Assembly (NCBI GenBank): GCA_007116425.1
Contig: SKIL01000341.1
Location: 1 to 6,963 of the forward strand
Reading direction: 5' to 3'
From: Bacteriovoracaceae bacterium
GTDB taxonomy: Bacteria; Bdellovibrionota; Bacteriovoracia; Bacteriovoracales; Bacteriovoracaceae
DNA: 6,963 nt
Shown here: positions 1 through 5,752 of the stretch, piece by piece
Layout: each line of letters begins with the position of its first letter
Position numbering within the stretch: position 1 is the first letter of the stretch
Notes under the pieces: generated by a model
Database searches by the model: none
Seen by the model: only the letters and a program-made list of their open reading frames with translations
What the model was told of the DNA's origin: nothing
Position numbers and translations under genes: made by a program

Positions 1-390
1 CTAGGTGGTTGTGGAGGATATATCATCTCAAGGAGTATCAGCCTAAACTGGAAAGAAAGATTAAGCGGAGTTGAGGCCTATGAAATTCTACGCAAGCACG
101 GCTCCTTTAAAACTTTATTTGCATTGAGAATCATTCCAGCTTTTCCCCATGCGCTTGTAAATTATAGTGCCGGAGTACTTCACTTGAATTTTAAAAGCTT
201 TCTACTGTCACTAATTCTAGGAATTTTACCAAAAACCTATATTTACTCTTATGCGATTCACAGCGCCGTTGAAAAAGGCGAGCCTGCAGAACTCCTAACC
301 TTTCCCATCGTTTCGGCGCTAACGGTGTTAGCAATCTTACCTTTCATTTTAAGACCCTATCTACTAAGAACAACTAAAGCGGAACAATAA
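1..390 (+). CDS. VTT/DedA-family (TVP38-like) membrane protein, 3' part only
   Basis: The reading frame is open from base 1 to the stop at 388-390, so the gene begins outside the window and 129 codons are visible. A TTG at 124 lies inside the domain and should not be taken as the start. The visible part opens with a glycine-rich stretch (GGCGGYIISR), then an amphipathic segment. Next comes the hallmark RIIPAFPHALVNYSAGV, which matches the R-x-x-P-x-x-P ... N-Y-x-A-G signature of the VTT (SNARE-associated/DedA) domain. Two hydrophobic segments follow (about residues 64-85 and 98-121 of the visible part), and the protein ends in a short basic tail. Family members are inner-membrane proteins linked to lipid scrambling, undecaprenyl-phosphate recycling or membrane homeostasis; which of these applies cannot be told here. 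It converges on the CBS gene with only 7 bases between the stops. Confidence 0.85.
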   Translation, partial: LGGCGGYIISRSISLNWKERLSGVEAYEILRKHGSFKTLFALRIIPAFPHALVNYSAGVLHLNFKSFLLSLILGILPKTYIYSYAIHSAVEKGEPAELLTFPIVSALTVLAILPFILRPYLLRTTKAEQ

Positions 391-397
391 GGCCAAA

Positions 398-850
398 TTA
401 CCAAGTTGCCTGCATCAAGCAATCCAACTCCCTCAGGGCCATATTCCTATCGACAATCCCTACGACTGCACCAAACTCATTCACTACGGGTAAAACCCTA
501 AAGTGAGATTGAGTAAAAAACTCGATAAGCTCATGAAGCTCACAATCCTCAGAAATCGTGATGACTTTTTTAGTCATATACTCAGACACCTTACCTGGCA
601 TAGCATTCAAATACTTCGCATCGAGACCAATCTTCAAGCAATCTTTCGCTGATAAAAAACCATGCGGGCGATTCTGCTCATCCGTTATCACAATACCAGA
701 GAGATGACTCTCAATAATTAGCTTCATCGCCAAAGTCATATCCGCATCGGGATTTAACTTTCTAAAGTTTTTTTGCATAAAGCTCTTAATATAAACGGGA
801 TGAACCTTTAAATCAGGAGCTTCCCTTAATCTTGGGGTATAATTAACCAC
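398..850 (-). CDS. Two-CBS-domain protein
   Basis: This 150-residue cytoplasmic protein consists almost wholly of a tandem CBS (Bateman) pair. CBS1 covers about residues 21-77 and contains SGIVITDEQNRPHGFLSAKDCL. CBS2 covers about 88-140 and contains YMTKKVITISEDCELHEL, then FRVLPVVNEFGAVVGIVDR. Such pairs usually bind adenosine nucleotides (AMP, ATP, SAM) or NAD and regulate a partner, but no attached catalytic or transport domain is present, so the partner is unknown. The start is a GTG at 850. It is preceded on the minus strand by AGAGAGGA, a good Shine-Dalgarno site ending about four bases before it. The next Met (residue 25) would cut into the first domain. A hairpin-forming inverted repeat lies 18 bases upstream of the start. 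The family call is firm; the function is not. Confidence 0.92.
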   Translation of the reverse strand: MVNYTPRLREAPDLKVHPVYIKSFMQKNFRKLNPDADMTLAMKLIIESHLSGIVITDEQNRPHGFLSAKDCLKIGLDAKYLNAMPGKVSEYMTKKVITISEDCELHELIEFFTQSHFRVLPVVNEFGAVVGIVDRNMALRELDCLMQATW

Positions 851-867
851 AATATCCTCTCTTGTTA

Positions 868-893
868 TGTTTAAGGCCTCATTGCTTTAAACA
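868..893. repeat. Inverted repeat / hairpin upstream of the CBS gene
   Basis: TGTTTAAGGC at 868-877 pairs with GCTTTAAACA at 884-893 around a six-base loop, giving a 10-bp stem with one G-T pair. Read on the minus strand it would sit in the 5' untranslated leader of the CBS mRNA, close to its possible 5' end. Read on the plus strand it is followed by AATTTTTATC and resembles a weak terminator, although no plus-strand gene is known to need one there. It could also be an operator. The structure is seen in the sequence; its role is inferred. Confidence 0.5.
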
Positions 894-899
894 ATTTTT

Positions 900-908
900 A
901 TCTTAACA
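900..908 (-). promoter_or_regulatory. Possible extended -10 promoter for the CBS gene
   Basis: On the minus strand the sequence reads TGT-TAAGAT (908 to 900), an extended -10 arrangement with four of six matches to TATAAT and no good -35 at normal spacing. Transcription would begin near 893, exactly where the hairpin at 868-893 begins, and would give a leader of roughly 43 bases with the Shine-Dalgarno site near its end. This is a weak prediction. Confidence 0.25.
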
Positions 909-1076
909 TTTCCCCAAACTGAGTTTGTGAAGTCCATGTCAAATCGAGAGAAAAAGTGGTACGAATTTAATACAGCCATACCCTAACACTTTCTAAGTTA
1001 TGAATAAAAAGGTGCAATTAACATTTTCTGTGTACTAAAATCACCAGATAAAATTCTCAAACAATTTAAAGATAAG

Positions 1077-2096
1077 ATGGATAAATACAAGAATATTCTT
1101 CTCATAAAAAACAGGGCAATCGGTGACTCTATTATGACTTTGTCATCCGCCCAATACCTGAAAGAGATTTTTCCAGAAGCTCATCTTACGCTAGCACTTC
1201 CGACTTGGATTACTCCACTTTACAAGGAAGTAAACTGTGCTGTTGATGAAGTTCTCCCAATCTCATTAAAAAGTTTAAAAGGATACATTCAACTCTATAA
1301 AAACTTGCGCCAAAGAAAGTTTGACCTCATATACGAATTTCATCAATCCGGATCAACCGCAAAGTTTTTTTCACTGTATTCCAAGATATTTAAAATACCT
1401 TATCTCTATCATAACCATCACCTCAAGAGTGAAACCGGAGTGTTAGACCAAGGTAAAATTAAGCCATTAATCCAAAGAGACCTTGATGGAATTTGGGGCC
1501 AGCTAAAGCTAAAATCTCCACCTCCAGAATATCTTAATTATGAACCAATGATTCAAGTAAAGACTGCTCAAAAGACAAACTCTGTGGTTTTCGGCGTTGT
1601 CGCTTCAAGGCACACAAAAATGTGGCCTCTAAAATATTATTCAGAATTAGCAAAACTCATTTATAAAATCTCGCCTGAAATTCATTTCATTATTCCTATA
1701 TCCGGTAGCCAAGTCGACCAAGAAATTAAATCTGAGCTTGAGTCACTATTAAGTGTGCCCCATACCTTTATTCAAAAACCATTGCAGGAACTGCCCTTAG
1801 AACTGGTCGGTGCTAAAGCATATATTGGAAATGACACTGGCCTCAAACACCTATGTGTCGCTCTTAACATCCCGACATTCACATTCTTTGGCCCAGAACC
1901 TCCGCTTGAGTGGCATCCCTACTGTACCAATCGCCACCCCATTTTCTATATTGAAAAACTTAAATGCAGAACGCGACAGTATCATTATTGTCCCCTAGAC
2001 TTCTGTGATCTAACTGAGGAAGAGCATATGCAATGCCTCAAAGACATTTCACCAGAAGTCGTTTTCAAAAGATTAAAAGAGTTATGGAATCAATAG
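1077..2096 (+). CDS. Glycosyltransferase family 9 (heptosyltransferase-like)
   Basis: This is a 339-residue GT-B fold enzyme of the ADP-heptose:LPS heptosyltransferase family (GT9), complete at normal family length. The N-terminal half opens with NILLIKNRAIGDSIMTLSSA, where Asp17 of the Gly-Asp pair matches the catalytic Asp of WaaC. The C-terminal nucleotide-sugar half has HTKMWPLKYY (around residues 179-188). It then has GNDTGLKHL at 251-259, where Asp253, Thr254, Gly255 and His258 match the donor-binding loop, followed by PTFTFFGPEPP. The cysteine-containing tail (C-x-x-x-x-x-x-x-C-x-x-x-x-C) also fits GT9. The enzyme probably adds heptose or a related sugar to lipopolysaccharide core on the cytoplasmic face of the inner membrane; donor and acceptor cannot be read from sequence. 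The ATG at 1077 places the first strand at the usual spot, though its ribosome site is poor. It overlaps recQ by 13 bases. No other LPS genes are in view. Confidence 0.92.
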   Translation: MDKYKNILLIKNRAIGDSIMTLSSAQYLKEIFPEAHLTLALPTWITPLYKEVNCAVDEVLPISLKSLKGYIQLYKNLRQRKFDLIYEFHQSGSTAKFFSLYSKIFKIPYLYHNHHLKSETGVLDQGKIKPLIQRDLDGIWGQLKLKSPPPEYLNYEPMIQVKTAQKTNSVVFGVVASRHTKMWPLKYYSELAKLIYKISPEIHFIIPISGSQVDQEIKSELESLLSVPHTFIQKPLQELPLELVGAKAYIGNDTGLKHLCVALNIPTFTFFGPEPPLEWHPYCTNRHPIFYIEKLKCRTRQYHYCPLDFCDLTEEEHMQCLKDISPEVVFKRLKELWNQ

Positions 2097-3904
2097 ATAA
2101 AAAAATTAAAAGTTCTTACGACATATTAAAAAATATATTTGGCTATGATGAATTTAGAAGCGTTCAGAAAGAAGTCATAAAAAATGTTTTTAATAAAAAA
2201 GACTCTCTTGTACTTATGCCAACGGGCGGTGGAAAATCTCTATGCTATCAAATTCCGGCCCTTGAATTGGAAGGGATGGGCATAGTTGTAAGCCCCCTTA
2301 TTTCACTAATGTCCAATCAGGTTGCTTCATTAAAAATTAACGGAGTTAAGGCCGAGTTTTTAAACTCTAGTCTTACACTAGAGAACTGGCAGGATGTCGT
2401 TGAGCGGATAAAAAATAACGATATTAAAATTTTATATTTATCGCCAGAGGGATTAAACTCTCCACGGATTCGAAGTCTTCTTAAGCAAGCACAAATATCT
2501 CTCATCGCTATTGATGAAGCTCACTGCGTTTCACAGTGGGGACACGAGTTTAGAAAAGACTATATTGAACTTAAATGGATAAAATCAGAGTTTCCCGAAG
2601 TACCTATTTTAGCTCTCACGGCAACAGCGGATCAAAGAGTTAGAAACGACATCATTCAAAATCTCAATTTAAAAGAACCAAAAGTTTTTTTAACCAGTTT
2701 TGATCGTCCCAATATAACCTATCACATTCGACCTAAATCAAATGGTATCGATGAGATTGCAAAACTGATAACTACTCATCATCCAAATGAATGTGGCATC
2801 ATTTATTGTCAAACGAGAAACAAAGTCGACAAGACAGGGCAAAAGCTGCAAGAAAAAGGTTTCAAGGCAATCACCTATCACGCAGGTTTAAGTGATGACG
2901 AGAGAGCGCGAGCACAACATTTATTTGAGACAGAGGACAATATTATTATAGTCGCCACGATTGCCTTCGGAATGGGTGTCGACAAGCCCAATGTACGCTT
3001 CGTTGCTCATATGGATATGCCAAAAAATATTGAAAGCTACTACCAAGAAACTGGAAGAGCTGGCCGAGATGGAAAAAGCTCTAACGCTTGGATGTTTTAT
3101 GGCGTTGAAGATCTTATTCGAAATAAACATTTTCTAGAGCAGTCTGATGCTCAAGGGCAATACAAGCTCATAGCTGAGCAGAAAATTGACCAAATGCTTG
3201 GCCTTTGTGAACTGACGACTTGTCGACGGCAGTATCTCTTAAATTACTTTGAAGAAAAACTAGAGCAACCATGTGGTAACTGCGATGTATGCCTTGGAAA
3301 AGTTCAAACAGAAGATTTTACAAAAGAAGCTCAAATGCTTTTGTCCGCCGTTTTCCATACAGGCCAGACATATGGGATTCAATATAATATAGATGTACTC
3401 AGGGGATCAGAAGGAAGTCTCGTCAAACAACGAGGACATGACAAAACAAGTATATATGGACTAGGAAAACACCTTTCTGAAAAACGCTGGAAAGATCTCT
3501 CTCGCAACCTAATCTTTAGAAGATATTTAGTTTATTCAAACTTAGAATATAAAACTTTGGCCCTAGGAGAAAAGTCTAGGGCCCTTCTAAAAGGTGAGGA
3601 AAGTTTTTATATCCCGAAAAAAGTTAAGACCACTCACTCCAAAAAGAAAATTAAGTCTCGCTCTACATCTCTGCCAGAAGACCTCGATCAAGACTTACTG
3701 GCCGAGCTAAAAGACCTACGCTCAGAAATAGCTGACGAGTTAGAAGTTCCTGCATTCTATGTTTTTAGTAACAAGACGCTCGAGGATATGAGCCTCATAA
3801 AACCTACGGATAGAGATCAGTTCCTTTTAGTCCATGGAGTGGGTCAAAAAAAATGTGACTCTTATTCGGAAGTGTTCATTAACAAAATTAAGCAATTTAC
3901 TTAG
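2084..3904 (+). CDS. recQ: ATP-dependent DNA helicase RecQ
   Basis: This complete 606-residue RecQ is a 3'-5' DNA helicase acting in recombinational repair and replication-fork processing. Domains in order are: helicase core with Walker A TGGGKS (47-52), DEAH box (144-147) followed by the SQWGHEFR aromatic-rich loop, motif III LTATA (178-182), motif IV around IIYCQTRN (239-246), and motifs V-VI from ATIAFGMGVDKPN to QETGRAGRDG (291-330). Then come zinc ligands Cys380, Cys397, Cys400 and Cys403, an RQC winged helix (about 404-505), a lysine-rich linker (506-534) and one HRDC domain (about 535-604). No key residue is missing. The start at 2084 gives about the E. coli RecQ length and N-terminus, with AAGAG just upstream. 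An in-frame ATG at 2033 has a stronger ribosome site (GAGGAAGAG) but adds 17 basic residues inside the upstream gene's tail, so I rate it second. The overlap with the GT9 gene suggests translational coupling. Confidence 0.97.
   Translation: MESIDKKIKSSYDILKNIFGYDEFRSVQKEVIKNVFNKKDSLVLMPTGGGKSLCYQIPALELEGMGIVVSPLISLMSNQVASLKINGVKAEFLNSSLTLENWQDVVERIKNNDIKILYLSPEGLNSPRIRSLLKQAQISLIAIDEAHCVSQWGHEFRKDYIELKWIKSEFPEVPILALTATADQRVRNDIIQNLNLKEPKVFLTSFDRPNITYHIRPKSNGIDEIAKLITTHHPNECGIIYCQTRNKVDKTGQKLQEKGFKAITYHAGLSDDERARAQHLFETEDNIIIVATIAFGMGVDKPNVRFVAHMDMPKNIESYYQETGRAGRDGKSSNAWMFYGVEDLIRNKHFLEQSDAQGQYKLIAEQKIDQMLGLCELTTCRRQYLLNYFEEKLEQPCGNCDVCLGKVQTEDFTKEAQMLLSAVFHTGQTYGIQYNIDVLRGSEGSLVKQRGHDKTSIYGLGKHLSEKRWKDLSRNLIFRRYLVYSNLEYKTLALGEKSRALLKGEESFYIPKKVKTTHSKKKIKSRSTSLPEDLDQDLLAELKDLRSEIADELEVPAFYVFSNKTLEDMSLIKPTDRDQFLLVHGVGQKKCDSYSEVFINKIKQFT
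3559..3583. repeat. GC-rich inverted repeat inside recQ
   Basis: GGCCCTAG at 3559-3566 and CTAGGGCC at 3576-3583 form a perfect 8-bp stem around a nine-base loop, within codons for about residues 492-500 at the end of the RQC domain. It has no T-run after it, so it is not a terminator. It stands out only because the surrounding DNA is AT-rich, and it may be chance. Confidence 0.4.
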
Positions 3905-4379
3905 TCATTATCCGAAATGTAATACTGTGAGATGATAAAACTAATGGGAAAAAATAAGACTTCACGCCAATAATACTCTAAATGCTTTTCCCATTTTGGA
4001 TCTGCTTCCGCTAATGTCATTATCAACGCCCTATCCAATAGTAATAATCCCTTGGGTGAATCCCTAAATTCTCATGCGAATGAGACCTTGCGATTCGCAA
4101 TATTTGATTTTTCACCTTGGGGCGCTTGGACTCATCTAAGTAGTCCACAAGATATTGGAGTCCATACATCAAAGCTTTAAACTGATGTTCAAACTTAGTT
4201 GTCTTAAAATATCTTTCGATTTTTGGATTGAGAAAAAATAAATTATCATAAAACTGTGAAGCAAAAAGCGGATAATTCTTTGATCGATTATACGAATCTG
4301 TCACGATAGCAATTTTTTGCTTCCAAGTTTTTTTGCGCTCAGTGCGCTTCTCTCTCTCAATCCGCTTTATAATTGTCAT
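3901..4379 (-). pseudogene. Globin, interrupted by a -1 frameshift
   Basis: The first frame starts with ATG at 4379 and reads 118 residues to a TGA at 4025-4023. It shows a globin: FYDNLFFLNPKIERYF (helix B to CD corner, Phe58 as CD1), Gln66 near distal E7, and IARSHSHENLGIHPRDYYYW, with His100 (or His102) as the likely proximal haem ligand. The protein stops inside helix G. The rest lies in the -1 frame: from 4029 it reads ALIMTLAEADPKW and then a Trp-rich helix H, ending at a TAA at 3903-3901. Joining WIG to ALIM restores an unbroken globin of about 159 residues, as if one base were lost at the GGG run (4029-4031). I see no X-XXY-YYZ slippery heptamer, so a real disrupting mutation or a sequencing error is likelier than programmed frameshifting. 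The N-terminus (residues 1-22) is very basic. An intact version would bind haem for oxygen or NO chemistry or sensing; no partner domain is present. Confidence 0.8.
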
Positions 4380-4400
4380 TTATTTATCTTTGAATATAGT
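4373..4400 (+). promoter_or_regulatory. Sigma-70-type promoter for the barrel gene, likely leaderless
   Basis: TTGTCA (4373-4378, five of six matches to the -35 consensus) and TATAGT (4395-4400, five of six to the -10) are separated by 16 bases. The -10 ends eight bases before the ATG at 4409, so transcription would begin at about 4407-4409 and leave almost no leader, which agrees with the lack of a Shine-Dalgarno site. The -35 overlaps the start codon of the divergent globin gene. Confidence 0.55.
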
Positions 4401-4408
4401 ATGTTAGC

Positions 4409-5329
4409 ATGCAAACCAAATATCATCTTATCATAGTTCAACTTTTTCTCTACCTTCCAATGACTTTATATTCTCAGGACTTTTCATCTCTTTTTTCTGG
4501 TAGAGTACCTCTCATAAGCTTAAATACTCACTACCATAAACAATCTAATCAGGAAGAGACGAGTGCTAGAGCAAATTTGGGAGTTTTCAGGGGAGCAAGC
4601 TCTCAGGTTAACCTCTCAGCAAGGTTTCAAGAGCTGGATTTAGATTTGAGTGAAAATAAAACTCTTCCCTCCAGATATCGGCAAATCGATGCAGGAATTG
4701 CCTACACCCAATCTAGTGACCCCAAAAACTTTTGGACTTTATCCGCTCAGTACGGGAGTGCTTCAGATAAACCCTTCGAAAATAGTGATGTGTCTACACT
4801 CTCATTAAATTACGTTTATCGTTTTTCACCGAATTGGATTTTCCTGGCAAACTACTCGAATAACCGCAGTTTTCTCAACAATATCCCGCTTCCAAGCATT
4901 GTCTACGTACATACTCTCTCTCGCGAAAGAACAATTTTACTTGGAGTCCCCTTTCTCCTGATTCGAACACCCATCTCTGAAAAGTTTGGCCTTTCCTACA
5001 CGACCCTCATGCCTTATACACATAAGCTATCACTAACCCACCAGACCTCACCATTTATACAAACTTCAATCAACCTAGAACAATCACTGCAGACATATCT
5101 CAAGTATCAAAGAGAGAATTCAAAGGATCAAATATACTTTGTGAGGAGAAGTGCTTATCTCTCCTTTCAGTCAGGCCTTTCTCGCAATATTAGGCTAGCG
5201 GCCAACCTTGGCCATGCATTTGGGCAAAGGCTTTTTGAAGCGGAAAGCTTCGGCTCCTCTTCAAAATCAGGAAAAGAAAAGCTCAAAGACGGCGCTTTTG
5301 CTAAAGTCGACCTAAATATTACCTTTTAG
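4409..5329 (+). CDS. Exported protein, probable outer-membrane beta-barrel, function unknown
   Basis: The 306-residue product starts with a signal-peptide-like segment (residues 1-22, probable cleavage after LYS, before QDF). The rest is rich in alternating hydrophobic/polar strands with aromatic residues, such as LNLSARFQ-like, WTLSAQYG, LSLNYVYRF and WIFLANYS stretches. It ends in ...VDLNITF, the terminal-phenylalanine strand typical of barrels inserted by the BAM machinery. The central NIPLP (158-162) followed by ILLGVPF (176-182) recalls DUF6268-type barrels, but that is from memory and untested. No enzyme motif and no cysteine is visible. The ATG at 4409 is the only sensible start: an in-frame TAG lies at 4397-4399 and the next Met would destroy the signal peptide. 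It is divergent from the broken globin (29 bases apart) and is followed by two more exported-protein genes. Transport or adhesion function cannot be assigned. Confidence 0.72.
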   Translation: MQTKYHLIIVQLFLYLPMTLYSQDFSSLFSGRVPLISLNTHYHKQSNQEETSARANLGVFRGASSQVNLSARFQELDLDLSENKTLPSRYRQIDAGIAYTQSSDPKNFWTLSAQYGSASDKPFENSDVSTLSLNYVYRFSPNWIFLANYSNNRSFLNNIPLPSIVYVHTLSRERTILLGVPFLLIRTPISEKFGLSYTTLMPYTHKLSLTHQTSPFIQTSINLEQSLQTYLKYQRENSKDQIYFVRRSAYLSFQSGLSRNIRLAANLGHAFGQRLFEAESFGSSSKSGKEKLKDGAFAKVDLNITF

Positions 5330-5334
5330 TCGAC
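5306..5334. repeat. Inverted repeat spanning the barrel gene's stop
   Basis: GTCGAC plus TAAA (5306-5316, one bulged C at 5312) pairs with TTTAGTCGAC (5325-5334) around an eight-base loop, covering the stop codon at 5327-5329. It is followed by A residues and not T residues on the plus strand, so it is not a classic terminator. It might stabilise the mRNA 3' end or act as a binding site. Confidence 0.35.
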
Positions 5335-5342
5335 AAAAAAGC

Positions 5343-5370
5343 TAAAGTATTCACCTGTATTTTCCGATAA
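5343..5370 (+). promoter_or_regulatory. Sigma-28 (FliA)-like promoter
   Basis: TAAAGTAT (5343-5350) and TCCGATAA (5363-5370) are separated by 12 bases. The known flagellar sigma-28 consensus is TAAAGTTT, 11 bases, GCCGATAA; each box here differs at one position and the spacer is one base long. The -10 box ends seven bases before the ATG at 5378, so the mRNA would be leaderless or nearly so, in line with no visible Shine-Dalgarno site. No sigma-70 boxes at normal spacing are seen in this 48-base gap. Confidence 0.5.
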
Positions 5371-5377
5371 GACTCTC

Positions 5378-5701
5378 ATGAAAAAGCCACTACTTAGAGC
5401 TGCGCTCTTATTAGCTTTTATTTTCAGTACCGTCTTTACAATGACGAAGGCCCAGGCCGAAAGAAGAAAAGCTGAATATATCAAACTTCAAGGTGTAGTT
5501 CTCACCTCAGCATCTGGAATCGTACGAATACATGCAGGAAGTGTTTTTCTCGAAGTTTTGGCCACAACCGAAGACTATGTCATTATCAAGTTTCACGATA
5601 TTGAAGATCGAGAAGTTGAGACAAGTGTAGTTCAAAATGGACGCCTCCCAGCTTCACTAGTTCAAAGCGATATCAAAAAAGTGAGCATAAGCGCACTCTG
5701 A
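5378..5701 (+). CDS. Small exported protein of unknown function
   Basis: This is a 107-residue product with a textbook Sec signal peptide: basic MKKPLLR, a hydrophobic core from Ala8 to about Met22, and an AQA cleavage site at residues 25-27 before ERRK. The mature part is about 80 residues, without cysteine, and alternates in a pattern suggesting beta strands (YIKLQGVVLTSASGIVRIHA, SVFLEVLATT, YVIIKFHDI, KKVSISAL). I do not recognise a family. It sits 48 bases after the barrel gene and 51 before the chaperone gene on the same strand, so it may belong with either or be expressed alone from the sigma-28-like promoter. It is too short and lacks the conserved strands to be called a pilin. The ATG at 5378 is chosen because it directly precedes the charged signal-peptide start. 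Confidence 0.8.
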   Translation: MKKPLLRAALLLAFIFSTVFTMTKAQAERRKAEYIKLQGVVLTSASGIVRIHAGSVFLEVLATTEDYVIIKFHDIEDREVETSVVQNGRLPASLVQSDIKKVSISAL

Positions 5702-5717
5702 AATCCAACTTTACCTA

Positions 5718-5746
5718 TTGTAGTAAAGCGCATAAAAAATTATTAT
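5718..5746 (+). promoter_or_regulatory. Weak promoter candidate for the chaperone gene
   Basis: TATTAT (5741-5746, five of six matches to -10) lies 17 bases after TTGTAG (5718-5723, only TTG matching). The -10 ends six bases before the ATG at 5753, again predicting a leaderless message. A CTTTAC/GTAAAG inverted repeat (5709-5714 and 5723-5728) brackets the -35 region and could be an operator, but each part is weak and AT-rich DNA gives such matches by chance. Confidence 0.25.
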
Positions 5747-5752
5747 TAAGAG

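Noticed and set aside
388..420. A bidirectional terminator between the VTT and CBS genes.
   Set aside because: Only a short imperfect GGCCAA/TTGCC pairing with no T-run is present.
937..942. A perfect TTGACA on the minus strand upstream of the CBS gene.
   Set aside because: No -10-like hexamer lies 15-18 bases downstream (the sequence there is GTTTGG), so it is not a usable -35 box as it stands.
936..986. A 16-codon frame beginning ATG TCA AAT CGA in the gap before the GT9 gene.
   Set aside because: It is too short, has no Shine-Dalgarno site and no recognisable product; such frames occur often by chance.
1018..1054. TTAACA with TAAAAT boxes ahead of the GT9 gene as a promoter.
   Set aside because: The two TAAAAT boxes lie 12 and 25 bases after TTAACA, neither at a workable spacing; a promoter probably exists in this gap but I cannot place it.
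4023..4035. Programmed -1 ribosomal frameshifting in the globin gene.
   Set aside because: The shift site reads ATA GGG CGT in the first frame, with no X-XXY-YYZ heptamer and no obvious downstream stem seen.
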